DNA from: FW021-bin31 sp964422465
Lineage (GTDB): Bacteria > Bacteroidota > Bacteroidia > Chitinophagales > Chitinophagaceae
Length of the DNA: 32,379 nt
Reading direction: 5' to 3'
NCBI GenBank assembly: GCA_964422465.1
Contig: CAYRBD010000032.1
Location: 1 to 32,379, forward strand
Part shown: positions 1 through 7,342 of the stretch, one piece after another
Position numbering within the stretch: the stretch's first letter is position 1
How the letters are laid out: each line of letters begins with the position of its first letter
Made by a program: the position numbers and the translations under genes
Notes under the pieces: generated by a model
Database searches by the model: none
What the model saw: only the letters and a program-made list of their open reading frames with translations
Told to the model about the DNA's origin: nothing

Positions 1-381
1 CAAAAGCATTTAGATTAAGCAGAACAGCGAAAAATCAAAAAGACTTTAAAGTTCAACAAAAAAATAAAAGGGAATATTTGGTCTTATGTAGTTGGAAAAA
101 GACAAGAAGACCAAGAAGCAAAAAGACATCCCGCGCCTTTCCCATGCGAACTTGTAAGAGACCACATTAAATCGTGGACAAATCAAGGTGATACAGTCTT
201 TGATCCTATGAGTGGAAGTGGCACTACGGCGAGAGTAGCATTAGAAATGAATCGAAATTATATAGGAATTGACATTAGCCACGAATATTGTGAAATTGCC
301 AGAGAACGGATTGAACTTATTAAATCGCAACCGTCACTTTTTGTAGTAGAAGAAGAACGGGTTGAATATAACAAAGAATAA
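1..381 (+). pseudogene. 3' end of a beta-class site-specific DNA methyltransferase, apparently frameshifted
   Basis: This is the C-terminal part of an N4-cytosine/N6-adenine DNA methyltransferase, cut by the window edge. Frame 1 downstream of about position 64 reads GNIWSYVVGK, then HPAPFPCELVRDHIKSW, then the SAM-binding motif I DPMSGSGTT, then NYIGIDISHEYCEIARERI, ending at TAA 379-381. Motif I near the C-terminus is the beta-class order; the catalytic DPPY-type motif would lie upstream, outside the window. Frame 1 has a TAA at 16-18, while positions 3-62 stay open in frame 3 (KAFRLSRTAKNQKDF...). Removing one A from the A7 run at 58-64 would join the two frames smoothly into VQQKIKGNIW. 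I therefore call it frameshifted. It could be true decay, a phase-variable tract or a sequencing error. The family assignment is firm; the broken state is an inference. Confidence 0.75.
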
Positions 382-451
382 AAGCTCAGCCCACAACAAA
401 CTGTCTTACAAGGCGGGTTAAACGAAGAAAATAGTTTATTCATGAGCATTG

Positions 452-1387
452 CTAAACTTCAAAAGCCGATTTCTTCGGAAAATGGGCTTCTAAAAATGCA
501 CTCGCACGAGCCCGGTCTTCATCGCTTGCTTTCTGATTGTCATTCATACAAAAAAGTTTCGGGCTGTATTTCTCCAGGCGTTCCTTAAACCGGCCCCGGT
601 AAAGCTGGTTCCTTAAAGCTGTTCGCCTTCCCACGTATTGTAAATGCGCATGCCCGACCGCCAGCGCATAAAGACTGAAAGCAAAGCGCTGAACATCATT
701 ACGAGAACGAATGTGATTCCGACGGGATTCGAGAATTTCCTTTTTAAAAACTTCCTCTACGGCTGTCTTATAATCTGATTTCCGGTAGGCATCTATGTTG
801 TGATGCGGAACACCAGGGTAATATTTTCCATATTTATCCTGTATGGCGGATAAAGCAGCAAAAATAATATGCCGGTATAGTCCCGGCTTCTTGCCTATCC
901 AATTTCTCATTTTATTATATCCTCTTCCAAAAGGTTCTCTCTTGAGCCTCACAATCGGATAACCATCTTCCCCAAAAAAGAACGCCGCCGGTAGATTTGC
1001 ATTAAAGAACATATCGTCATTGGAATACATAAAATATTCCGACAACTGAGGTATCCTATATAAATAATACTCTATCACATTAGAATTGAAACAGGGATAA
1101 GCCTCCTCTGGCAGAATGTCCTTTATATCAAGCAGCCTGATTTTCGAATGTTCGGTATTCAGCCAGTCTGGTTTCTGGTTATCCGTGACGATAAATATTT
1201 TTCTGACCCAGGGAACATGCTTTTCTACCGAGCGCAAAGCATACTTTAATTCATCGTTATTCGTATAACGTCCTTTGCTATTAGCCTCTGTTTTTGGGGA
1301 TTCTTCCTGAACGAATTGACTCCTTCTGCGAAACCATTCCGGATCGCTCCCATCCACCCACAGATATACTAGATCTACGTCAATCAT
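452..1387 (-). CDS. Stealth-family sugar-phosphate transferase (paralogue 1)
   Basis: Stealth proteins transfer hexose-1-phosphate units to build phosphate-linked surface polysaccharides. The 311-residue product shows the expected conserved blocks in order: CR1 at the N-terminus (VDLVYLWVDGSDPEW, residues 4-18), CR2 with RYTNNDELKYALRSVEKHVPW and IFIVTDNQ, CR3 with FNSNVIEYYLYRIP and YSNDDMFFN, and a C-terminal block with FCMNDNQKASDEDRA. There is no signal peptide or obvious membrane span, so it probably acts on the cytoplasmic side. It is a close relative of the gene at 2257-3207; both end in a KSAFE-type tail. It is divergent from the DUF5672 gene with 66 bases between. A TATCTTTG box on the minus strand (1398-1405) lies just ahead of the ATG. 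Its donor and acceptor cannot be told from sequence. Confidence 0.9.
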   Translation of the reverse strand: MIDVDLVYLWVDGSDPEWFRRRSQFVQEESPKTEANSKGRYTNNDELKYALRSVEKHVPWVRKIFIVTDNQKPDWLNTEHSKIRLLDIKDILPEEAYPCFNSNVIEYYLYRIPQLSEYFMYSNDDMFFNANLPAAFFFGEDGYPIVRLKREPFGRGYNKMRNWIGKKPGLYRHIIFAALSAIQDKYGKYYPGVPHHNIDAYRKSDYKTAVEEVFKKEILESRRNHIRSRNDVQRFAFSLYALAVGHAHLQYVGRRTALRNQLYRGRFKERLEKYSPKLFCMNDNQKASDEDRARASAFLEAHFPKKSAFEV

Positions 1388-1397
1388 GCTGATTTTC

Positions 1398-1405
1398 CAA
1401 AGATA
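1398..1405 (-). promoter_or_regulatory. Possible Bacteroidota -7 box for the first Stealth gene
   Basis: The minus strand reads TATCTTTG, an exact match to the Bacteroidota -7 consensus TAnnTTTG, 10 bases before the ATG at 1387. That spacing leaves only a few bases of leader, and no clear -33 TTTG is present at the usual distance, so confidence is modest. Confidence 0.35.
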
Positions 1406-1453
1406 GTCATTTTTAAGTTTTTCTAATATGCATATTTTATTTATCTTTATTCA

Positions 1454-2260
1454 ATGGATAGGAAACTGGTTCGGATCGTCATCCCTCTTAATAAAGCGTC
1501 TCTTACCGAAAATGAGGAGCTTGCGCTAAAACAGTGCCTACGGGTGTTGGGAAATTATCCGGTTTGTCTCCTGAAGCCTCAAACGCTGGACGTGCGGACA
1601 TTAATCAGTAAATATCCCCAGTTAAAAGTAGAAAGTTTTCCCAACTATTTTTTTGATAGTATCTATAATTATAACATTCTGATGCTTTCAACCGGTTTCT
1701 ATCGGCGATTCATCGACTTTGAATACCTCCTCATCTATCAATTGGATGCTTTCGTTTTCAGGGACGAACTAAAGTTCTGGTGTAAAAAGAGATATGATTA
1801 TATAGGCGGGCCATGGGTAATAAAGCCAAAATACCACCGGCTATACTATAAAATATTCCTTGTTTTAAAAACCTGTTCATACAAAGTTTTACGCAAACGC
1901 AGGCTATTAATCGGGTTAGTAGGTAATGGCGGTTTTTCATTACGCCGGGTCGAAAAGTTTTATCAGGCTACTCTTCAAAAGAAAGACCTTATTGAAAAGT
2001 ATGTGAAAGCAAACAAAGAAAAAAAGAAAAAGTTTAACGAGGATGTCTTTTGGAGTATTGAAAATCCGGATTTTTGCTATCCTGATTATGAAGAGGCGCT
2101 CCAATTCGCCTTTGATCATCATCCTGAAATCTGTATGAAACAGCGGAAGGGGCGCCTTCCTTTTGGCTGTCATGGCTGGAGTAAAGAAAAAAATATTCAT
2201 TTCTGGAAGGAGATAATCTTTAAATACAGCAAGTCAGAACATTCGCAATTATCCGACTAA
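1454..2260 (+). CDS. DUF5672 family protein, glycosyltransferase-like
   Basis: The product has 268 residues and matches the DUF5672 pattern. It opens with a beta-strand (VRIVIPLNKASLTENEELAL), then has FPNYFF, then YLLIYQLDAFVF (residues 91-102), where the xLDxF stretch resembles a nucleotide-sugar and metal-binding DxD-like site, then RYDYIGGPW (113-121). A later GNGGFSLRRV and a NEDVFW stretch are also typical. The family is thought to be glycosyltransferase-like but has no settled reaction. It sits between two Stealth paralogues on the opposite strand. Its TAA at 2258-2260 shares bases with the TAG of the convergent Stealth gene. The placement suggests a shared role in surface glycan assembly; this is inference. 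A TATCTTTA stretch at 1442-1449 is a weak promoter candidate very close to the ATG. Confidence 0.85.
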   Translation: MDRKLVRIVIPLNKASLTENEELALKQCLRVLGNYPVCLLKPQTLDVRTLISKYPQLKVESFPNYFFDSIYNYNILMLSTGFYRRFIDFEYLLIYQLDAFVFRDELKFWCKKRYDYIGGPWVIKPKYHRLYYKIFLVLKTCSYKVLRKRRLLIGLVGNGGFSLRRVEKFYQATLQKKDLIEKYVKANKEKKKKFNEDVFWSIENPDFCYPDYEEALQFAFDHHPEICMKQRKGRLPFGCHGWSKEKNIHFWKEIIFKYSKSEHSQLSD

Positions 2261-3207
2261 AGTTCAAAGGCTGACTTCTCCGGGAAATATTTTTTCAGAA
2301 AACGATTGGCTGCCAGTCGGTCTTCCGGGCTGGCCTTGTGTCCGTCATTCATGCAAAACAAGCCCGGGGAATTTTTCTCAAGCCTTTCATCATATCCCCC
2401 CTTGAATAAAAGCATTCTAAGCGAGCTTTTATTATCCACATAGACCAGGTGTGCATGACCTATCGCTACTGCATACAGGCTAAAGGCAAAACGTTGAACA
2501 TCCTCATTGGATCTGAACCGGTTCTGAAGAACAGGGTTTATCTCTCTTCCAAAAACCTCTTCTACCGCCATCTGGTAATCCGTTTTTTTGTAGGCATCCA
2601 CATTGTGATGCGGCACCCCCGAAAAATATTGACCAAACTTCTTTTCAACCAGCAAAGCAGATTTTTCAATAACCTCCCGATACTGTCCAATCTCTTTCCC
2701 CACCCAACGTTTAAATCGAATATGCCATTTACCAAGCAGTTTCCTCTTTAATCTGACCACCGGGTATCCATCCGCTTTAAAAAAGAAGGCTGGAGTCAAT
2801 TCAGCATTAAAAAACATGTCATCATTCGCATACAGGAAATGTTCAGAAAGCCCGGGAATCTTATATAAAAAATACTCAATCACATTAGAATTAAAACACG
2901 GGTTGGCTTCTTCCGGGAGGAGTTCTGCCTGATTGACAACCGTAATTTTAGGATGCTCCAACTTCAGCCAATGTGGTACCTGATCATCCGTAACAATAAA
3001 GATTCTTCTGATCCAGGGGACATACTTTTCAACGGACCTCAGGGAATACCTGAGCTCGTCATTGTCGGTATAACGCCCTTCGCTATTGGCCTCTGCAAGG
3101 TCGTAATCCACCCGTCCAATGGCCTTGTTTCTCTTACGAATCCATTGTGGATCATGGCCATCTACCCATAGATAAACCAAATCCACTTCCCAGTTTTTAA
3201 CTTCCAT
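2257..3207 (-). CDS. Stealth-family sugar-phosphate transferase (paralogue 2)
   Basis: This 316-residue product is the second Stealth paralogue. It carries CR1 VDLVYLWVDGHDPQW near the N-terminus, CR2 RYTDNDELRYSLRSVEKYVPW with IFIVTDDQ, CR3 FNSNVIEYFLYKIP followed by YANDDMFFN, and a final FCMNDGHKASPEDR block. It aligns with the 452-1387 product along nearly its whole length, so the two arose by duplication. The family makes phosphodiester-linked glycan polymers. The stop codon (TAG, 2257-2259) overlaps the TAA of the convergent DUF5672 gene by two bases. Its ATG at 3207 is divergent from the hydrolase at 3272, with 64 bases between. Substrate is not predictable. Confidence 0.9.
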   Translation of the reverse strand: MEVKNWEVDLVYLWVDGHDPQWIRKRNKAIGRVDYDLAEANSEGRYTDNDELRYSLRSVEKYVPWIRRIFIVTDDQVPHWLKLEHPKITVVNQAELLPEEANPCFNSNVIEYFLYKIPGLSEHFLYANDDMFFNAELTPAFFFKADGYPVVRLKRKLLGKWHIRFKRWVGKEIGQYREVIEKSALLVEKKFGQYFSGVPHHNVDAYKKTDYQMAVEEVFGREINPVLQNRFRSNEDVQRFAFSLYAVAIGHAHLVYVDNKSSLRMLLFKGGYDERLEKNSPGLFCMNDGHKASPEDRLAANRFLKKYFPEKSAFEL

Positions 3208-3248
3208 AGTTTGAACTGCACAAAATAAAGGAATTTCTCAAAAATAAT

Positions 3249-3256
3249 TACCTTCG
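3249..3256 (+). promoter_or_regulatory. Possible -7 box for the alpha/beta hydrolase
   Basis: TACCTTCG matches TAnnTTTG at seven of eight bases and lies 15 bases before the ATG at 3272, in the divergent intergenic gap. No -33 element is evident. Confidence 0.3.
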
Positions 3257-3271
3257 ACCTTTACCAAATAC

Positions 3272-3919
3272 ATGAAAGACGTTTATTTTATTAGTGGGCT
3301 GGGGACCGATCAACGGCTTCTGCAATATTTAGACATTCCCGGCATAAAACCGCATTATATCCATTGGATTACGCCCGAAAAGAAAGAAAGTTGGCGTTCC
3401 TATGCCACTCGCCTGCTGGAACAAATTGACCACCCACACCCCATTTTAGTCGGCGTTTCTATGGGTGGCATGATGGCTATTGAAATCAATAAACTAATCC
3501 CCGTAGAAAAGACCATCCTTATTTCCAGTTCTAAAACTTATCATGAAGTTCCTTTTTATTTTCGCTTTTTAAAAATCTTTCGGGTACATCACTGGCTGGG
3601 ATATAAACTGTTGACTCAACTGGGTTTGATTTTTGGAGACTGGCTGTTTGGAACCCGAAGCAGGGCCGAAAGCCGCCTGTTAAAGGAAATCATTCGTGAT
3701 ATTGATGAAACCTATTTCCGCTGGGCCTGGCATAAGGTAGCGCTATGGAAAAATGAATACATCCCGGATCATGTTACGCACATCCACGGCAACCGGGATC
3801 ACATGTTGCCTATCTGGTTCGTCAAAGCAGATCATGTCATTGATGGGGGCACTCACTTAATGGTGCTCAATAAGGCGGAAGAAATTTCCCGGCTACTGTC
3901 TGTTATTATAAATGCTTAA
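3272..3919 (+). CDS. Small alpha/beta hydrolase
   Basis: This 215-residue cytoplasmic protein has the three marks of an alpha/beta-hydrolase triad: nucleophile elbow GVSMGG with Ser63, an acid in HGNRDHMLP (Asp176), and His195 in DGGTHLMV. The N-terminal FISGLGTDQRLL holds the oxyanion-hole glycine stretch. There is no signal peptide. The family covers esterases, lipases and thioesterases, and the sequence does not indicate the substrate. Its 3' end overlaps the convergent DUF6263 gene by 14 bases. The gene stands alone and is not obviously in an operon. Confidence 0.85.
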   Translation: MKDVYFISGLGTDQRLLQYLDIPGIKPHYIHWITPEKKESWRSYATRLLEQIDHPHPILVGVSMGGMMAIEINKLIPVEKTILISSSKTYHEVPFYFRFLKIFRVHHWLGYKLLTQLGLIFGDWLFGTRSRAESRLLKEIIRDIDETYFRWAWHKVALWKNEYIPDHVTHIHGNRDHMLPIWFVKADHVIDGGTHLMVLNKAEEISRLLSVIINA

Positions 3920-4847
3920 CTTTATAGCTAATGTTTTTCAAAATCTTTACCGGCACTTCCAGGTCTGTCTTTTTCTTCTTTTTCCGCTTTCCTTTCATGA
4001 TGAAATAGGTATATTTCCCGGTCAGTTCCGTATGGACAATACTCAGAGTCGGCCATCCTGTTTTCGGATTAACAGCATACTGGCCCTTTAGTTCTCCATT
4101 TAAATCCATCCGCCCCTGTTGGCCATCTCCCAGGTCAACCACTTCGGAAGCATTGGTTCCAAACTTGCCTGTATTTTTTAACTTGACCATATATTGGGTA
4201 CCGTAAGTCAGTTTCCAATAATTATCAATATCTCCGTTATAAAAACCGTCTGTAGCCAGGTGACTCGACCAGGAATCACCGGTGCGCACCTTGTAAGCCG
4301 GGTAATAAGGCAACACCATGGACAAGTTGGCTTTAATCTGTTCTGCACCCAAATGATCTTCCAGGAAAGCCTTTAGCTCCGGTTTGTCTTTTTCTTCTAC
4401 CCCTTCCACGGCATTTATCATCTGGTCGAAGATTGCGCTCAGGCCACTCACCTTGTCAATGGTACCGTTTTCTTCCATTGTAATCGTAAAAGGCTTTCCT
4501 ATAAAAGCCTTAAAGAGCTTGTTATACACGTCTCCGGCGGGAGTTTCTGTGTTTACAGATACGTCTAATTCGTCCTGGGAACTCTGGAGAGCAATTTTTT
4601 TATATTCTGCTTTCAGGGTAGCCTTCCCTGTAGAAAGTTCCTGTACCGTTAACAGTAATACGGCATTGGTATGGCTGGAAGTTCGTTTTGGTATATCATT
4701 AACCGTCAGGTATGTCTCCTGATTGGCCTGTTGGTCTATTTCAAACTGGTCTCCCTTATTTAATTGATACTGCAGTTCCAGGTAATCCTGGGCGCTAACC
4801 CCGGAAAAAATCATCAAAGACAAGATTAAAGTAGTCAGAATCTTCAT
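3906..4847 (-). CDS. Secreted DUF6263 family protein
   Basis: I start this at the ATG at 4847, which gives a clean Sec signal peptide (MKILTTLILSLMIFSGVSAQ) and a 313-residue product. The upstream in-frame ATG at 4895 would bury that signal behind 16 extra residues. The mature part begins YLELQYQLNKGDQF and has repeated beta-rich stretches, including LLLTVQEL and a conserved-looking YYPAYKVRTGDSW. This matches DUF6263, a periplasmic or outer-membrane-associated family of unknown function common in Bacteroidota. The C-terminus has an unusual basic run (KGKRKKKKKTDLEVPVKI). The 3' end overlaps the convergent hydrolase by 14 bases. No function is proposed. Confidence 0.8.
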   Translation of the reverse strand: MKILTTLILSLMIFSGVSAQDYLELQYQLNKGDQFEIDQQANQETYLTVNDIPKRTSSHTNAVLLLTVQELSTGKATLKAEYKKIALQSSQDELDVSVNTETPAGDVYNKLFKAFIGKPFTITMEENGTIDKVSGLSAIFDQMINAVEGVEEKDKPELKAFLEDHLGAEQIKANLSMVLPYYPAYKVRTGDSWSSHLATDGFYNGDIDNYWKLTYGTQYMVKLKNTGKFGTNASEVVDLGDGQQGRMDLNGELKGQYAVNPKTGWPTLSIVHTELTGKYTYFIMKGKRKKKKKTDLEVPVKILKNISYKVKHL

Positions 4848-4921
4848 AGTCATATTAGATAAATAAGGCGGGTTAAAATTTTTTACTGCTTTCATTACAA
4901 ATACCGTGCAGGTTTATGAGT

Positions 4922-5701
4922 TTATTTAAAATGCTCTAATATTCCCAGTCCAAAAAGGGCAAAATCGTATTTTACCGGGTCTTGAGGATCAAAAGTACGC
5001 AATGCATCGGTAAGGGCAAGTGCTGCTTTCCAATTTACACTGCCGGGCGGAATCAAGCCAAGGCGCGCGCTTACCCGGGAAACATGTACATCCATTGGAA
5101 TAACAAGCTGATCCGGCCGAATCCGTTTCCAAAGCCCAAAGTCCACTCCACGGGAATCCTTTCGCACCATCCATCGCAGGAACATATTAAGTCGCTTACA
5201 GGCAGATTTCCGCGCCGGCATCGAAATATGTTTTTCTGTCCGCGGTGGATGGTCTCCCGGGAATATAAGACGGTGAAAGCCATCCAACCCGGATTCTATA
5301 GTTTTATCTCCAGGATTTATTCCCATGAAAAAAGCAGATTCGAGGGAAAAATGCTGCCGGTAATAATTCCTCAGAAAACCGATAAAATAAAGCATATCCG
5401 TAGCGTTAAAAGTCCGGTGGACAAAGGGCAAAAACCGCTTCAGGTCTTTTTCCTGATGATTCAGAATAAAATCATAAGGGGTATTTTCCATCAGGCTGAG
5501 GAAGGATTTAGTCTTCTTCAGGATAAGGCTTCTCCTGCCCCAGGCAAAAAGAGCGGCGAAAAATGCAGAAATTTCTATATCTTGTAGCTTTGTATATTGA
5601 TGGGGAATGGCGACCGGATCTTCAGCAATAAAAGAAAGTTGGTTATATTGATCGGCCTTTTTATCCAAAAAAGACTGAATATCTCGAATGTTGTTTGTCA
5701 T
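4922..5701 (-). CDS. TIGR02757 (DUF2400) family protein
   Basis: The product is about 259 residues from the ATG at 5701. An in-frame GTG at 5722 would add seven residues but lies only two bases from a TAnnTTTG box, so it is unlikely to be within the transcript. Typical family stretches are FFAALFAWGRR, FVHRTFNATDML and, near the C-terminus, DFGLWKRI, PMDVHVSRVSARLGL and DPVKYDFALFGLGI. The PMDVHV segment recalls helix-hairpin-helix DNA glycosylase folds, a distant similarity only. The function is unknown, though the family is widely conserved in Bacteroidota. The gene is divergent from the CNNM/CorC-type gene with paired promoter boxes between them. Confidence 0.88.
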   Translation of the reverse strand: MTNNIRDIQSFLDKKADQYNQLSFIAEDPVAIPHQYTKLQDIEISAFFAALFAWGRRSLILKKTKSFLSLMENTPYDFILNHQEKDLKRFLPFVHRTFNATDMLYFIGFLRNYYRQHFSLESAFFMGINPGDKTIESGLDGFHRLIFPGDHPPRTEKHISMPARKSACKRLNMFLRWMVRKDSRGVDFGLWKRIRPDQLVIPMDVHVSRVSARLGLIPPGSVNWKAALALTDALRTFDPQDPVKYDFALFGLGILEHFK

Positions 5702-5724
5702 AAATAACAGGAATTGCCACACTG

Positions 5725-5732
5725 CAAAAGTA
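5725..5732 (-). promoter_or_regulatory. -7 box for the TIGR02757 gene
   Basis: The minus strand reads TACTTTTG, an exact TAnnTTTG match. Nineteen bases further upstream is TTTT, one mismatch from the -33 TTTG. The transcript would start near 5718, which supports the ATG at 5701 and argues against the GTG at 5722. Confidence 0.5.
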
Positions 5733-5741
5733 TTATTTAAT

Positions 5742-5749
5742 TATCTTTG
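5742..5749 (+). promoter_or_regulatory. -7 box for the CNNM/CorC-type gene
   Basis: TATCTTTG matches TAnnTTTG exactly and lies 22 bases before the ATG at 5772. It forms a back-to-back pair with the minus-strand box at 5725-5732. Confidence 0.5.
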
Positions 5750-5771
5750 TTAAAAACAGGCCCTAAATCCT

Positions 5772-7034
5772 ATGAAAACTGCCCAAATTATACCTCTTAT
5801 CCTTTTATTACTATTGGCTGGATTCTTTGCGGGTACGACGATAGCCTTCCTTTTTATTAACCGCTTTTCTATGGAAATCAAACAAAAGAAGGGGCTTATG
5901 GCCAGTCGTATTCTGGCACAATTCACCAATAACCCTATTCGATTTGCAGCTTCCTGTATCATTGGTTACCTGGCCTGCGTGGTTATTTTTTCTATCTTGT
6001 TCAACTTTGCTCTTACCTTTTACTGGGAAAAGATTCCCTTTGGCTCTTTTAATTCAATTTATTTAAAAATTGTCCTGCAGGTTATTATCACAGGGCTTTT
6101 GGTCGGCTTTATCTCTCTACTGGTGCCTCGCAGCCTGTTTCGGGCACAAGCCAATCGTTTACTGCCTTTTTTCGCCTTCCCCATCTCTTTTTTCAGTCGC
6201 TTGCTGTACCCGGTAGCCAATATCATATCCGGCCTTGCCAATTGGATCCTGAAATATTTATTTAATGTAAAAATTACGGTAGCAGGGCTGCCCTTTGAGC
6301 AGAGCGATGTCGGGATAAACGTGCTTCAGCCTGATAAAGAAAGAAACGGTTCCCAAAATTTTAATACTGCATTTTTTGAAAATGCCTTTAACCTTCCCCA
6401 AATTAAAATAAGAGCCTGCCTGATTCCGCGTAAAGAAATTCAGGCGCTGGAGATAAACCATGATATTCCGGCGCTGAAAAAACGATTCGTTGAAACAAAA
6501 TTCTCCAAGTTGATCATCTATGAAAATACCATTGACAGCATAAAAGGATACGTCCATCAACTTGATCTTTTTAACCATCCCCAATCCATTAAAGCTATAT
6601 TACACCCCATTATAGCTGTTCCGGAAACCATGAGCGTTATTAACCTGCTCACCCGGCTGACCCAGGAACGAAAGAGCATAGCCTGGGTAGTGGATGAATT
6701 TGGAGGCACTGCCGGCATAGTTACAATGGAAGACCTGCTGGAAGAAATCTTTGGAGATATTCGGGATGAACATGACAAAAATGACCTGCTGGAACAACAA
6801 ATCGCAGAAAAAGAATATTTACTTTCCGGGCGGCTGGAAATTAACCACCTTGAAGAGAAATATAACTTTGCTTTTGGCAAAACCGACAGCGAAACGCTTT
6901 CCGGGTATATCATTGCCCACTACGGCTCTATCCCCCATGAACGGGATCGGATCATCATCAATGATTTCGAATTTAGCATCACACACGTATCGGAAACACG
7001 CATAGAAATGGTAAAAATGCGACAATTGGGATAA
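5772..7034 (+). CDS. CNNM/CorC-type (hemolysin family) membrane protein with CBS domains
   Basis: This 420-residue inner-membrane protein has the three-part CNNM/CorC layout. An N-terminal DUF21 membrane domain (about residues 1-175) includes hydrophobic runs such as IIPLILLLLLAGFFAGTTIA and IVLQVIITGLLVGFISLLVP. A CBS pair follows, with LIPRKEIQALEI and the hallmark VVDEFGGTAGIVTMEDLLEE then IFGDIRDEHD. A C-terminal CorC_HlyC domain (about 340-418) ends the protein. Relatives take part in magnesium or other divalent cation efflux, and some Bacteroidota members (GldE) support gliding; nothing here distinguishes these roles. Older annotation calls the family hemolysins, which is probably misleading. 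Transcription likely starts at the box at 5742-5749. Confidence 0.93.
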   Translation: MKTAQIIPLILLLLLAGFFAGTTIAFLFINRFSMEIKQKKGLMASRILAQFTNNPIRFAASCIIGYLACVVIFSILFNFALTFYWEKIPFGSFNSIYLKIVLQVIITGLLVGFISLLVPRSLFRAQANRLLPFFAFPISFFSRLLYPVANIISGLANWILKYLFNVKITVAGLPFEQSDVGINVLQPDKERNGSQNFNTAFFENAFNLPQIKIRACLIPRKEIQALEINHDIPALKKRFVETKFSKLIIYENTIDSIKGYVHQLDLFNHPQSIKAILHPIIAVPETMSVINLLTRLTQERKSIAWVVDEFGGTAGIVTMEDLLEEIFGDIRDEHDKNDLLEQQIAEKEYLLSGRLEINHLEEKYNFAFGKTDSETLSGYIIAHYGSIPHERDRIIINDFEFSITHVSETRIEMVKMRQLG

Positions 7035-7066
7035 ATTTGCTCTTTTTTTATTCTAAAATATTTGAT

Positions 7067-7217
7067 TAACTTTGTTCCGGCAGGATATTTTTAAGGATAT
7101 TTTCACAAAACTGCTTGCCACATAAAGTGAGGATATCTAAATATCTTGGATCTATACTTTTTTGGGGTTAACAAAAAATGGATAAAGGCCTGCTTCTATC
7201 TAAGGAGCAGGCCTTTT
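7067..7217 (+). ncRNA. Candidate small RNA between promoter-like box and terminator
   Basis: The 308-base gap between the CorC-type gene and tatC holds no convincing ORF. It does hold a promoter box TAACTTTG (7067-7074, exact TAnnTTTG match) and a strong terminator hairpin at 7184-7216. The implied transcript is about 140 bases, from roughly 7080. Inside it, AAGGATATTT (7093-7102) can pair with AAATATCTT (7139-7147) with one bulged G. Just inside, TCAC (7103-7106) pairs with GTGA (7127-7130), leaving an asymmetric bulge. A long imperfect hairpin ending in a terminator is reminiscent of 6S-type RNA, but I cannot assign a family. The alternative is that the hairpin is simply the 3' end of the upstream gene. 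Confidence 0.3.
7184..7216 (+). terminator. Strong rho-independent terminator
   Basis: AAAGGCCTGCTTC (7184-7196) pairs with GAGCAGGCCTTT (7204-7216) across a seven-base loop. The stem has 13 pairs with one T-G wobble, and TTTT occupies 7214-7217. A-rich sequence precedes the stem, so it could also stop minus-strand transcription. It would end the CorC-type gene transcript and/or a small RNA and insulate tatC. Confidence 0.75.
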
Positions 7218-7342
7218 ACATGGCTTCTATGTATATTTATTATAAATTAAAATATGTTTTATGATACAAGGTATATTGCTAAATTTGCCCGGCTATTATC
7301 CTCTGCTAAAGAAAATATTCGTGGCTCATTATTAGCAAATCT

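Noticed and set aside
410..4877. The 13-base string AAGGCGGGTTAAA at both 410-422 and 4865-4877
   Set aside because: Several 13-base pairs are expected by chance in 32 kb, and the surroundings do not match, so it is not called a repeat.
4982..5587. Long plus-strand ORF (201 codons) inside the TIGR02757 gene
   Set aside because: It is antisense to a well-conserved gene and its translation resembles no protein family; a reading-frame shadow.
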